Shown: positions 1 to 8,088 of the stretch, in pieces
How the letters are laid out: each line of letters opens with the position of its first letter
How positions within the stretch are numbered: position 1 is the first letter of the stretch
Source of the DNA: Prochlorococcus sp. AG-363-P06
GTDB lineage: Bacteria; Cyanobacteriota; Cyanobacteriia; PCC-6307; Cyanobiaceae
Direction of reading: 5' to 3'
Length of the DNA stretch: 64,000 bases
Assembly (NCBI GenBank): GCA_003280025.1
Contig: QCGD01000004.1
Location: 1-64,000, forward strand
The notes under the pieces: generated by a model
The model's input: the letters and a program-made list of their open reading frames with translations, nothing else
What the model was told of the DNA's origin: nothing
Databases searched by the model: none
Position numbers and translations under genes: made by a program

Positions 1-327
1 AATTTAGCAAATGAACTTTATTTAAGAATTAAAGAAGAGGAAGAAACATTTGACAATGTTGCATCTTTTTATTCTGAAGGATATGAAAAGGATAAAAATG
101 GATCAGTTGGTCCAATTCTAATTTCTAATGTTCATCCAATTATTAGAGAAATTCTTCTAGCTTCAAAATTAAATAAATTAAATAAACCAATAAATATAGA
201 TAAATATTTTGTAATTTTAAAACTTCTAAAAAGAGATATTGCAACTTTAAATGAAGAAACTCGTAGTGCACTTTTAGATGAGTTAGGAGAAAAATATATT
301 TTCGAAAAATTGCAAAATTATAACTAA
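1..327 (+). CDS. Peptidyl-prolyl isomerase (SurA/PpiC-like), C-terminal part
   Basis: This reading frame is open from the first base and stops at TAA 325-327; its 5' part lies outside the window. The 108 visible residues include a parvulin-type pattern (a stretch around YSEG.EKDKNGSVGP followed by a conserved helix and the final beta strand DKYFVILKLL), as in the C-terminal rotamase domain of SurA/PrsA proteins. It lies 58 bases upstream of a type I secretion ABC transporter and its HlyD adaptor on the same strand. A role in folding or presenting the secreted substrate is therefore likely, but that is inferred from neighbourhood only. Confidence 0.7.
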   Translation, partial: NLANELYLRIKEEEETFDNVASFYSEGYEKDKNGSVGPILISNVHPIIREILLASKLNKLNKPINIDKYFVILKLLKRDIATLNEETRSALLDELGEKYIFEKLQNYN

Positions 328-385
328 TACACTAAGTTAGAATAATCAACTCAAATTAATATTACTTTTTTCAAACCTTCTAAAA

Positions 386-3286
386 ATGGATAATATTAAT
401 GACTTTTTAGAAAGTATTTATATAAATAAAGAAAATATTGAGAAAATAATTCCCAAAGCAGATTCCATTAGTCTTTCCCCTGGAGAAAAGCTGAATGATT
501 TTGGTGAACATATTCCAGGATTGTTTTATATCCAGAAAGGCACTATACGTTCTCTTTTCATTAACGAATCAAACGAAATAATTACTTTAAAAAAATATAC
601 TGTTGGAGAAAAATGCGGGACAATTCAATTTTATAATCTTCCTAAAAGTTTTTGCTTAGCAGCCTCCACAAAAGTAAAAGGGATTTTAATAAGAAACGAT
701 CAAATAATAAATATTTTAGAAAAAAATCCAAATTCAAAAAAACTTTTTTCAGGTACAACTATTGAGGAACTTTTTTATCTTTTATATCATTCTTCATCTC
801 GACTAAATAATTTATATTATATTAAAAATTTAGCTGAACAAAATTTATCGAGATTCCAAAATACTCAATTACTTGAAAACAATATTAGATATATAGATGT
901 TGAAAATGAAAATTGGATTTTAATGAGTAATAATATTAAAAAATTTTCTGCTGGAAGTATATTTAATAAAAAAACAAGTATAAAAAAAACAGGTGATTTT
1001 TATATCAAGTTAATCAAAATTGAAGGTAAGTGGCCTTTGGAGAATATAGTTAAAACTAAAAAAAATTTACTTATAAAAAATCAAGAAAAAGATAATGAAT
1101 CTTTTGAAAATTGGTATGGAAATAAAAATGATGATAAATTCCCTCATACAAAAGGAAATGGATTTGAATTTGAATCTTTGGCCTGTATTAGGATGATTTG
1201 TATATATTTTGAAATTCCATTTAATAAGGACTTTATTAAAAAGGTTTTAGATGATCAAATTAAAAGAACCAAACAAAAATATCTTTTACTAAATCAATAT
1301 GCAGCAATATTAGATTTACTAGGAATCAAAACAACTCGAGTAGAGTTAAACAGTATATTTAATTTAACTAAATTACAACTGCCATTACTCTTAATAATAG
1401 ACAATCACCCTCTGATAATCTGGAAAAAAATTAGTAATAAAATTCTTATTAGTAACCCAAAAGTAAATCAAGAATTAGTAGATATAAATGAATTTATTTT
1501 AAAAAATAAAGATAAAGAAATTACTGGATTGATTTTTGAAAAAACAATATTCAGTTTGAGATCTAGATTTAGCCTGAGATGGTTTATACCCTCAATCTTG
1601 AAATATAAAAATAGTTTAGTTGTAGTTGTGATAACAAGCTTTTTTATTCAATTATTTGCATTATTTAACCCACTATTAATACAACAAATTATTGATGCAG
1701 TAATAAGCCAGGGTAATTTATCAAGCTTAAATATCCTTGGATTACTTCTTATAATCATGGCTTTATCTCAAGCAATATTAACTGCTTTGAGGACATTCTT
1801 ATTTGCAAACACCACAAATAAAATAGATTTATCTCTAGGAGGTTTAGTAATTAATCATTTATATAGATTGCCATTAAAATTTTTCTTGAATAGATCAGTT
1901 GGAGAGGTAAATAGTAGAGTCTCTGAATTAGAAAATATTCGAGAATTTTTAACTGGTACTGCTCTTACAGCAGTATTAGATGCAATATTTTCGGTAATTT
2001 ATATTTTCATTATGCTCTTATATTCTGTAACATTGACATTCTGCTCTTTAGCCGTAATTCCTTTCTTTATATTACTTACACTTACTTTCTCACCCATCTT
2101 AAGAACGCAATACAGAGAACAGGCAAAAGCAAAAGCTGCTGTTAGTAGTCATTTAGTTGAGAGTATTAATGGAATAGAAACAATAAAAGGGCAAGGAGCA
2201 GAGGTTTATGGAGAGTGGAGATGGGAAAATCTTTATAATAAACAAATTAAATATGGTTTTAGAAATACCATTACAAGCTCTTCAGCAAGTTCAATTTCAG
2301 GTTTTTTACAACAAATCTCAAGCTTAGTCGTTATTTGGGTAGGAGCTTTGTTAGTTCTAAGAGGAGAACTTACTTTAGGAGGTTTAATAGCATTTAGAAT
2401 TTTATCTGGTTACGTTACAAGTCCATTAATGAGATTAACAAGTCTTTGGCAAAACTTTCAGGAAACAATAATTTCTCTAGAAAGGATATCTGATGTAATA
2501 AATAATCCAAAAGAATCTGAATTAAATGAAAAAAACTTACCTGAGATTTCAATTCTAAAAGGCAATATAAAATATGAGAATGTAAACTTTGCTTTTAATA
2601 AAAATGGCCCTTTACAAATAAAAAATATTAATTTAAATATTGAAGAAGGTAGTTTTGTTGGAATAATTGGAAAAAGTGGATCAGGTAAAAGCACTTTTTT
2701 AAAATTACTCTCAAGATTTTATTTACCTTTAGAAGGTACTATTAAATTAGATGATATAGATATTTCGAAAATAAATTTATATTGCTTAAGAGATCAAATT
2801 GGAATAGTTGCTCAAGAATCTTTTTTATTCGATGGAACTATTCAAGAAAATATTTCTTTAAACAGGCCAGATTCTACATTAGGTGAAGTTAAGAATGCAG
2901 CAAAGATCGCTTGTGCAGATTTATTTATTAGCGAATTACCGCAATCTTACAATACAAAAGTTGGAGAAAGAGGTTCCCTTCTTTCTGGAGGACAAAGACA
3001 AAGAATTTCATTAGCTAGAATGGTTTTATCTGAACCCAAGATAATTATTTTGGATGAAGCCACTAGTTCTTTGGATATTGATACTGAAAGAAAAGTAATT
3101 AGAAATTTACTCAAACATTTTAAAGGTAAAACTATTCTATTTATTAGTCATAGATTAAACGCTATAAAAAATGCAGATAAAATAATAGTTATGAATAAAG
3201 GTTTTATTGATGAAGAGGGCAGCCATCAAGAATTAATAAATCTCGGGGGAAGATATAAAACTTTGTTAAAAGAAAAAGAATTATAA
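386..3286 (+). CDS. Type I secretion ABC transporter with N-terminal cyclic-nucleotide-binding-like domain and C39-like domain
   Basis: The 966-residue product joins four parts. Residues about 15-130 resemble a cNMP-binding/Crp-type beta barrel. Residues about 255-390 resemble a C39 peptidase-like domain. Residues about 410-690 hold the exporter membrane domain, and the rest is the nucleotide-binding domain, with Walker A GKSGSGKST near 761, signature LLSGGQRQR near 864 and Walker B IIILDEAT near 890. Where active C39 domains have the catalytic Cys of the CGPAC motif, this protein reads ESLAC, so the peptidase is probably inactive. That makes it a substrate-docking domain like the one in HlyB. 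The HlyD partner begins one base after the stop codon. It likely exports an unprocessed protein or RTX-type substrate, which is not encoded here. Confidence 0.88.
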   Translation: MDNINDFLESIYINKENIEKIIPKADSISLSPGEKLNDFGEHIPGLFYIQKGTIRSLFINESNEIITLKKYTVGEKCGTIQFYNLPKSFCLAASTKVKGILIRNDQIINILEKNPNSKKLFSGTTIEELFYLLYHSSSRLNNLYYIKNLAEQNLSRFQNTQLLENNIRYIDVENENWILMSNNIKKFSAGSIFNKKTSIKKTGDFYIKLIKIEGKWPLENIVKTKKNLLIKNQEKDNESFENWYGNKNDDKFPHTKGNGFEFESLACIRMICIYFEIPFNKDFIKKVLDDQIKRTKQKYLLLNQYAAILDLLGIKTTRVELNSIFNLTKLQLPLLLIIDNHPLIIWKKISNKILISNPKVNQELVDINEFILKNKDKEITGLIFEKTIFSLRSRFSLRWFIPSILKYKNSLVVVVITSFFIQLFALFNPLLIQQIIDAVISQGNLSSLNILGLLLIIMALSQAILTALRTFLFANTTNKIDLSLGGLVINHLYRLPLKFFLNRSVGEVNSRVSELENIREFLTGTALTAVLDAIFSVIYIFIMLLYSVTLTFCSLAVIPFFILLTLTFSPILRTQYREQAKAKAAVSSHLVESINGIETIKGQGAEVYGEWRWENLYNKQIKYGFRNTITSSSASSISGFLQQISSLVVIWVGALLVLRGELTLGGLIAFRILSGYVTSPLMRLTSLWQNFQETIISLERISDVINNPKESELNEKNLPEISILKGNIKYENVNFAFNKNGPLQIKNINLNIEEGSFVGIIGKSGSGKSTFLKLLSRFYLPLEGTIKLDDIDISKINLYCLRDQIGIVAQESFLFDGTIQENISLNRPDSTLGEVKNAAKIACADLFISELPQSYNTKVGERGSLLSGGQRQRISLARMVLSEPKIIILDEATSSLDIDTERKVIRNLLKHFKGKTILFISHRLNAIKNADKIIVMNKGFIDEEGSHQELINLGGRYKTLLKEKEL

Positions 3287-3287
3287 T

Positions 3288-4307
3288 ATGAAAAATATCT
3301 TAAAAAATATACAACAAATAATCAAAACCAAAAGGAGAGGGGTTATAAAAAATGAGAACTTACATTCTAATTTAGTTGCAGACAACCAAAATTGGATCAC
3401 CTATATAATTTTCACATTTATTTCAATATTTTCTACATTATTTATTTTCTCTGTTTTAGTAAAAATTGATGAGGTGATCTCAGCGCGTGGAGAAATTCAG
3501 ACCGTTGGTTCAGAAAGACCTATAAAATCGCCTTTAAGTGGAGAAATTGAAAAAATACATGTAAAAGAGGGTGATTTTGTAAAAAAAAATCAGAAGCTTA
3601 TAACTCTTAATTCAAATGAATATACAAATCAACTTGAAGGACTTAAAGAGAACAAAATAATTCTTAAAAATAAATATGATTTACAAATGGATCTGATAAA
3701 AAAATTTGAAGAAGCCTATGAAGAGAAAATCGTAACATTTCAAGATTTAACAAATTTATTAATAGCAAAAAATGAACTTTTATCTGATATTAGTGAAAAT
3801 AAATCTCAGATATTAGAAAAAGAAATATTAATCAATAAGACTAAAATCGTATCTCCTGAAGATGGAAAAGTTTTTAATATCGTCCCAAATAGTAAAGGAT
3901 ATATTACATCCTTTAATGAAAATCTTTTATTCATAGTTCCACAAAAATATTTTGAAGTTAAGTTATTTGTTCCAAATTCTGATATTGGTTTTGTCAAAGT
4001 TAATATGCCTGTAGAAATCAGAATAGATTCATATCCTTTTTCACAATTCGGATCAATAAAAGGCAAAATAACAAAAATAGGTGCAGAATCTCTTCCTCCA
4101 GATAATTTCAATAGATTTTCAAGATTTTCGGTTATGGTAAATCTAGAAAAAAAATACCTTTTTAAGAAAAATCAAAAATATAAATTATTTCCAGGTCAAA
4201 GCGTATCAGCTAATATTATTCTAAGAAAAAAAAGACTCATAACCGTAGCTTCAGATATATTTGGTAAATCAATTGATAGTTTAAAAAAAATACGAACAAG
4301 AATTTAA
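3288..4307 (+). CDS. HlyD-family membrane fusion protein
   Basis: The 339-residue product is the periplasmic adaptor expected to pair with the preceding ABC transporter. A cytoplasmic N-terminus is followed by one membrane helix (about residues 38-60). A biotinyl-lipoyl-like hairpin half (SERPIKSPLSGEIEKI) comes next, then a short coiled coil (about 105-180), the second lipoyl half (KTKIVSPEDGKVFNI) and a beta-barrel domain. The coiled coil is short compared with E. coli HlyD, suggesting a compact adaptor. It is translationally close-coupled to the ABC gene. An outer-membrane TolC partner is not in the window. Confidence 0.88.
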   Translation: MKNILKNIQQIIKTKRRGVIKNENLHSNLVADNQNWITYIIFTFISIFSTLFIFSVLVKIDEVISARGEIQTVGSERPIKSPLSGEIEKIHVKEGDFVKKNQKLITLNSNEYTNQLEGLKENKIILKNKYDLQMDLIKKFEEAYEEKIVTFQDLTNLLIAKNELLSDISENKSQILEKEILINKTKIVSPEDGKVFNIVPNSKGYITSFNENLLFIVPQKYFEVKLFVPNSDIGFVKVNMPVEIRIDSYPFSQFGSIKGKITKIGAESLPPDNFNRFSRFSVMVNLEKKYLFKKNQKYKLFPGQSVSANIILRKKRLITVASDIFGKSIDSLKKIRTRI

Positions 4308-4480
4308 GAAAAATTATAAATTTAAACTTTTAATAATCAATAAATTTAGATAAATAAAATTTTAGCCCCCCTTAAACTCTCAAAAAAAATTGATGAACTT
4401 TCCCTTTCCGACCTAACGTGTGTCAACTCCATAAAGGTTTCGCACAAATTAGTAAAAATTTCTTAGACCTATATCAAAAT

Positions 4481-4618
4481 CTAGGAAGAAATTTTGATTT
4501 CAACGAGTTTCCTGGAAATCAGTTCCTTTCTTAAATTAGGTAAACTTGTAAACCTTAGACCCATATCCAATGTTAATAAAGCTAATAAGGTTGATAAAGC
4601 TATCAAAAATTTAATCAT
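4481..4618 (-). CDS. Small hydrophobic protein, 45 aa
   Basis: ATG at 4618, stop at 4481-4483. The N-terminal half is a single hydrophobic helix (MIKFLIALSTLLALL), followed by a basic tail. A weak purine stretch (GAGGGTT) lies about 9 bases upstream of the ATG. No family is recognised. The coding-like amino-acid composition supports a real membrane microprotein, but a chance ORF cannot be excluded. Confidence 0.4.
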   Translation of the reverse strand: MIKFLIALSTLLALLTLDMGLRFTSLPNLRKELISRKLVEIKISS

Positions 4619-5005
4619 TATCTTGAACCCTCGACTAATTTCTTATAAAGATCTTCTGAAATAGGTTTCATAGTCAAAAATAGAAGTTGCCTACAATTTA
4701 ATTATTTTTATCCTTCTTATTGGTTACAAGCTATACGAATAAAAACTCTAATTAATTGGTATAGACTATATCTATTATTAGGTTTACTTATAAAGTATCA
4801 AGCAATACTTAATAGATTTAATCACATTCAATAAACCTTGTACTGGAATCGGGTTTGGAAGAAAAATAGCCATTTAATGACATTTAACACATAACCCCTA
4901 AATACAAAAAACCAATCGGTTGAACTTTTCACAAAAACAGTTGTTGGCATAATTGTATTGATTGACAGTAGATCTAAGGATAAGAAGAAAAAAGATTACT
5001 GATAT
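4619..5005. other. Intergenic, no convincing gene
   Basis: About 390 bases with no convincing ORF from a normal start codon on either strand. A plus-strand frame from about 4650 to 4830 reads like protein but has no ATG, GTG or TTG, so it may be a decayed gene. The region contains the first copy of a 17-base direct repeat (4953-4969). Confidence 0.5.
4953..4969 (+). repeat. Direct repeat copy 1 (TTGTATTGATTGACAGT)
   Basis: Exact 17-base match to 5314-5330, 361 bases apart. The two copies flank the minus-strand ORF 5006-5269. The repeat contains TTGACA, which resembles a -35 element, but no good -10 follows at the right spacing. Confidence 0.75.
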
Positions 5006-5269
5006 TTACTTGAAAAAATTATTAAACAAAAAAAGACCCCCTTGACGCTTCGCATTTCTCCTTTTCAACTTCATAGGAGCCATTTTCCACTCTCTATACC
5101 ACTGGCGATCATCAAGCCATCTAATTAGAGGCCAATTAATGAGTATGGAAAAAATCAAAACAGCATAAGCAGAAAATCTACCTGAATTAATAACGAATAG
5201 AAGAGTCGGAGGTAAAGACATAATTACGGCTGTAAGACAAGCTCTTCTAGGGGACATTTTGGTTCTCAT
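5006..5269 (-). CDS. Conserved-looking small membrane protein, 87 aa
   Basis: Function not recognised. The product has two hydrophobic segments (about residues 10-28 and 33-50), a conserved-looking amphipathic stretch (WLDDRQWYREWKMAP) and a strongly basic C-terminus, so the tail should face the cytoplasm. The start could be ATG 5269 or the second Met (MSPRRACL) 12 bases further in. It stands alone between two copies of a 17-base direct repeat. Confidence 0.6.
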   Translation of the reverse strand: MRTKMSPRRACLTAVIMSLPPTLLFVINSGRFSAYAVLIFSILINWPLIRWLDDRQWYREWKMAPMKLKRRNAKRQGGLFLFNNFFK

Positions 5270-5313
5270 AAATAGATCTTTTCAATTTTTAGTACTTATT
5301 CCTTAAATCCAAT

Positions 5314-5330
5314 TTGTATTGATTGACAGT
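5314..5330 (+). repeat. Direct repeat copy 2 (TTGTATTGATTGACAGT)
   Basis: Exact second copy of 4953-4969. In this copy the internal TTG (5323-5325) is a possible start codon for a 56-codon ORF. The similarity continues weakly downstream (GATCTAA in copy 1 and CAATCTAA here). Confidence 0.75.
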
Positions 5331-5493
5331 CAATCTAACATGGAGGGCTATCAATGCATTTTTTAGGGTTATTGAGAGAGCTTGCTTTATAAGAAAAGGT
5401 ATTCCTGCAAAAATAATTAAAAAAGGAATAATGAAAGCTGGAAGTAGGTATTGGTATTCAGAAGATCATATACAAGAACAAAATAAAGCTTAA
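5323..5493 (+). CDS. Possible 56-aa basic protein with TTG start
   Basis: The frame is open from TTG 5323 to TAA 5491-5493 and reads like a real protein (a basic helix around ERACFIRKGIPAKIIKKG and a tail around SRYWYSEDH). No ATG or GTG is available upstream of residue 36, and an in-frame TGA lies just before the TTG. It could be an intact small gene with a TTG start, or the 3' remnant of a longer gene. Function unknown. Confidence 0.35.
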   Translation: MTVNLTWRAINAFFRVIERACFIRKGIPAKIIKKGIMKAGSRYWYSEDHIQEQNKA

Positions 5494-5562
5494 GGAACCT
5501 GCTTAAAATAAAGTTTATTAGCTTATTTCCTCAGTAAAAATAAATTCAAAAAGAGTAAGATA

Positions 5563-5573
5563 GGTGTAACACT
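5563..5573. promoter_or_regulatory. AGTG-N3-CACT-like half site after the RHH gene
   Basis: GGTGTAACACT differs by one base from the AGTGTAACACT palindrome in the promoter of the same gene. It lies immediately downstream of its stop codon. The paralogous gene at 46723-47103 has a related element at the same distance from its stop. Confidence 0.45.
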
Positions 5574-5574
5574 A

Positions 5575-5940
5575 TTAATGTGTATTATTTTCTTTTTGAT
5601 TCATAATTTTTTTAAACAACTTAAACTCAATAAAGTCGTGGATCATTTTTATATCTTCTTTTAGAGTTTTTTTATTTAAAGTAGAGATATCAAAATTATT
5701 TGATATATCATTATAAAATGATAATTTTTTCTGTTTTTGAGGCTCGTTTAAAGAGTCATTAATTAAAGAAGATTTATTAGAAAATGAATTATTTAGTAGG
5801 CCTCTAGACCTTAATGCTTCTTCAACTAATATGCCAGTTACTTTTGATTGACTATAATTGTTATCTGTTGATATTTTTTCAATAATGCTATGAACCTCTT
5901 CACTAGGTAAAAACCCAATTCTTTTTCTATGAGAGGGCAT
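5575..5940 (-). CDS. Ribbon-helix-helix-like DNA-binding protein, 121 aa (paralogue of 46723-47103)
   Basis: The N-terminal 52 residues fit a ribbon-helix-helix (MetJ/Arc/CopG) fold: a basic strand (KRIGFLP), helix A (SEEVHSIIEKI) and helix B (SQSKVTGILVEEALRSRGLL). The rest is a hydrophilic tail with no recognised domain. A paralogue at 46723-47103 shares MP..KKR.GF.P at the start and ILVEEAL..RGL.N at the end of the fold. Upstream lies a double palindrome and a divergent membrane microprotein, an arrangement shared with the paralogue. A self-regulating repressor is the simplest reading; the target is inferred, not shown. Confidence 0.65.
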   Translation of the reverse strand: MPSHRKRIGFLPSEEVHSIIEKISTDNNYSQSKVTGILVEEALRSRGLLNNSFSNKSSLINDSLNEPQKQKKLSFYNDISNNFDISTLNKKTLKEDIKMIHDFIEFKLFKKIMNQKENNTH

Positions 5941-5955
5941 AACTCTGACAAAAAT

Positions 5956-5988
5956 AGTGTAACACTTGCTTATTATAAGTGTTGCACT
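5956..5988. promoter_or_regulatory. Double palindromic operator candidate
   Basis: AGTGTAACACT (5956-5966) and AGTGTTGCACT (5978-5988) are each AGTG-N3-CACT palindromes, with centres 22 bases apart, about two helical turns. They lie between the RHH gene and the divergent microprotein gene. The same architecture and spacing recur at 47120-47152. Two RHH dimers side by side would fit this geometry (inference). Confidence 0.6.
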
Positions 5989-6016
5989 ATATTATGTTTA
6001 AGTCAATTAAATTTTT

Positions 6017-6181
6017 ATGCATTTATTGATATTTCCTGCAGGATTTATACTTTGGTACCTGGCTTATAAAGCGAAACCAATAACTAATGATGAGGTAACT
6101 AAACTATGGGAAAAGGATAATCTAGCAAAGAGGAGCAAACTTCTAAATATTCTTAAAGAAAGTTTTAGTACCAATGAATAG
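6017..6181 (+). CDS. Single-helix membrane microprotein, 54 aa
   Basis: ATG 6017 to TAG 6179-6181. One N-terminal membrane helix (LLIFPAGFILWYLAY) is followed by a charged helical tail (KLWEKDNLAKRSKLL). It is divergent from the RHH gene and shares its palindromic promoter. The gene in the equivalent position beside the RHH paralogue (47181-47300) is also a one-helix peptide. The last 20 or so bases before both starts include ACTATATT and TTAAGTCAAT. Function unknown. Confidence 0.55.
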   Translation: MHLLIFPAGFILWYLAYKAKPITNDEVTKLWEKDNLAKRSKLLNILKESFSTNE

Positions 6182-6183
6182 AA

Positions 6184-6354
6184 TTAAAAGCCAATATTTC
6201 TTGACCAATCCTTATGTTTTGAATCTAAATTAGAAATTAATTGTCTTTGATATGTCAATTTAAGATGGTGTTCAGTAAGAAATTTTTTAGTTACTATCAT
6301 TTCATCGGAGTAAAAATTTAAACTTTCTTCTCTAAACAATTTATTAATATTCAT
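6184..6354 (-). CDS. Hypothetical protein, 56 aa
   Basis: I prefer ATG 6354; a GTG at 6399 would add 15 mostly hydrophobic residues. The product is charged and probably helical (KKFLTEHHLKLTYQRQLISN), with no recognised domain. It converges with the microprotein at 6017-6181, two bases away. No good ribosome binding site was seen. Confidence 0.4.
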   Translation of the reverse strand: MNINKLFREESLNFYSDEMIVTKKFLTEHHLKLTYQRQLISNLDSKHKDWSRNIGF

Positions 6355-6533
6355 AAAAAATATAAAACATAACCATTTATTTATATTATTCAGAATCACA
6401 AAATCACTAAATGTTTTATATTTTTTTTATCTTTGCTTAATAAAAAATTATTTTATATTTTAAATAAGTTTGTGAAAAATTAATTATTATTTTGATGATA
6501 TGGCTATAATTAGAAAAATTATTTTTTATAACT

Positions 6534-6689
6534 ATGAACTTAAGGGATAGAGGTATAACGGTGGGAGATTTACTTATAATTTTAATTATTATATTTTCAA
6601 CAATTTTTATAATTAAAAAATATAATCATAAAAACCAATCTAGTCTAAGTAACGTAAATACAGAAATAATCTCCTTACATAGTTTTTAA
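6534..6689 (+). CDS. Single-helix membrane microprotein, 51 aa
   Basis: ATG 6534 to TAA 6687-6689. A short polar N-terminus (MNLRDRGITVGD) precedes a strong membrane helix (LLIILIIIFSTIFII) and a KK-containing polar tail. The polar start, hydrophobic core and polar tail suggest a genuine thylakoid or plasma-membrane microprotein. It ends head-on against the next minus-strand ORF with essentially no gap. Confidence 0.5.
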   Translation: MNLRDRGITVGDLLIILIIIFSTIFIIKKYNHKNQSSLSNVNTEIISLHSF

Positions 6690-6839
6690 TTACTCAGAAA
6701 ATGGAAAGACGTTCGGATTTCCATTACAAACTCTATCAAGCATAATTTCTTTACTAGCCTTACTCACTAAGCATTCATTAGGTTTTATATTTCTTAAGTA
6801 ATTATCTACTTTATTTTTTATATTAGTATTTTCTTTCAC
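6690..6839 (-). CDS. Hypothetical protein, 49 aa, GTG start
   Basis: The only reasonable start is GTG 6839, because an in-frame stop lies just upstream. The C-terminal half (NECLVSKASKEIMLDRVCNG) with two cysteines looks like a folded small protein rather than noise. No ribosome binding site is visible. Function unknown. Confidence 0.4.
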   Translation of the reverse strand: MKENTNIKNKVDNYLRNIKPNECLVSKASKEIMLDRVCNGNPNVFPFSE

Positions 6840-6911
6840 TTTAAAAAAATTTTATCAATATAAACATTATTAATCCAAGTTAAAATAAAGGGTTATATTC
6901 TTTATCTTAAT

Positions 6912-7079
6912 TTAATATTTTACGCGAGATGTCTCCCATTTAAGATTATCTTTTAGATCACTGAGATCATTTGATATTGATACTAATGATACCATTTGAA
7001 GAATTTCAGATTTATTAAGTCTTTCAGAAACAATAAACTTATTAAGTATATCAAGGACATAGTTATCATTAACATTCAT
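6912..7079 (-). CDS. Hypothetical helical protein, 55 aa
   Basis: ATG 7079 (a second ATG is at 7075 in another frame) to a stop at 6912-6914. Composition is that of a small soluble helical protein (DILNKFIVSERLNKSEILQM, then DLKDNLKWETSRVKY). It belongs to the run of microproteins between 4.4 and 7.8 kb. No family recognised. Confidence 0.5.
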   Translation of the reverse strand: MNVNDNYVLDILNKFIVSERLNKSEILQMVSLVSISNDLSDLKDNLKWETSRVKY

Positions 7080-7391
7080 TATTATCAATTATATGTATTT
7101 ATATAACTTAGTAAAAATAATTAAAAATATGAATGAAATGAACATATAAGAAATTAAATTTTACATAAAAAATCTTTTTTTCAATAATTACTTAATCAAT
7201 AAAATAAATAATGATATCCGTAAAGAATACATTAGAGAATAATAAAGCCATTGCAATTATTTAGTATGCTCTATGGAATATTATTTAGGATGATATTCAT
7301 TCTGTTTATTTTAGGCGGTAAAAACAATGAATTATATTCCAAAATATAATTACCATTTAAATGGTAGATTAGAGAATAATAAAAATAAATT
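7080..7391. other. Intergenic with a 16-base direct repeat
   Basis: No supported gene. ATTAGAGAATAATAAA occurs exactly at 7231-7246 and 7368-7383, 137 bases apart; the second copy lies just upstream of the next gene's ATG. The long minus-strand frame here (7271-7498) is a low-complexity hydrophobic shadow of the plus-strand gene. Confidence 0.5.
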
Positions 7392-7613
7392 ATGAGGGAA
7401 TATATTGAAACTAACTTAAAAGTAATTAAAAAGCATATAAATAAAAGGAAAAAAGTAATTTCAAGATTAAATAAATTATCTATCATGGAGGAATTCAAGG
7501 AATGGAGTGAAGATCCAATCCCAGATAATGAATTGATATGGACATTGCCTGATTTAACAAGTGTTAATAGATTAAAAAACTTTTGCAGACAAATAAAAAA
7601 AGAAATTAAATAA
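7392..7613 (+). CDS. Hypothetical protein, 73 aa
   Basis: ATG 7392. The product has a basic N-terminal helix (residues 1-30, rich in Lys), then an acidic, Trp-containing middle (EEFKEWSEDPIPDNELIW) and a basic end. It looks soluble and structured, but no family is recognised. It is preceded by the second copy of a 16-base direct repeat. Confidence 0.5.
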   Translation: MREYIETNLKVIKKHINKRKKVISRLNKLSIMEEFKEWSEDPIPDNELIWTLPDLTSVNRLKNFCRQIKKEIK

Positions 7614-7621
7614 TTAATAAA

Positions 7622-7777
7622 TTAATTTAAGTGAATATTATTCAACTTTAAATAAATAAACCCTGAAAATCCAATCAAATTTAGTAAAAGTACGAAAAGC
7701 CAAGCTTTAATTGGCTGTTTTTTATCTGGTTTTTTGATTTTAAGTTTATTTTTTAATCGTTCAAGATAATTACCCAT
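7622..7777 (-). CDS. Small membrane protein, 51 aa
   Basis: I choose ATG 7777; extension to TTG 7825 would add a very hydrophobic 16-residue segment and is less likely. A basic N-terminal half (LERLKNKLKIKKPDKK) precedes one membrane helix (AWLFVLLLNLIGFSGFIYL). This fits a type II single-pass microprotein. Function unknown. Confidence 0.45.
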   Translation of the reverse strand: MGNYLERLKNKLKIKKPDKKQPIKAWLFVLLLNLIGFSGFIYLKLNNIHLN

Positions 7778-8088
7778 ATCAAAAAACAAAAGAACTAAAT
7801 CTATTAAAAATAATCTAATAAACAAATGAAATTAAATTATTAAAAGAATATAAAAAAGTTATATAGTATCTAATTATTATTAGATCGCGTTATTGGGTAT
7901 TTAATTAATTCCTTTTTAAGGTTTTTTAATAATTTAGTATAATTTAAAATTGAATATTTTCTCGCAAAGGATTGATGCCACTTCATAAATTTAAAATAAA
8001 AAGCTTGCTAATTTAAGAATAATAAAATTATAATATATAAAAAGGTCAATTTAGACCAAACATTTTTCAAATTAGGACAAACAATTCC
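7778..8088. other. Upstream region of the peroxiredoxin gene
   Basis: No ORF of note. AT-rich stretches such as TATAATATATAAA at about 8029-8041 could provide the -10 for the downstream peroxiredoxin gene. A small inverted repeat GGTC-N6-GACC follows at about 8043-8056. Confidence 0.35.

Noticed and set aside
3806-4111. Minus-strand 101-codon frame in the hlyD gene
   Set aside because: Antisense to a conserved coding region; no domain and no ribosome binding site.
4308-5005. Structured RNA or riboswitch after hlyD
   Set aside because: I looked for conserved cores or terminator hairpins and found none that I could support.
7271-7498. Minus-strand hydrophobic frame of 75 codons
   Set aside because: Low-complexity Ile/Phe/Leu-rich and overlaps the better plus-strand gene 7392-7613; judged a shadow.
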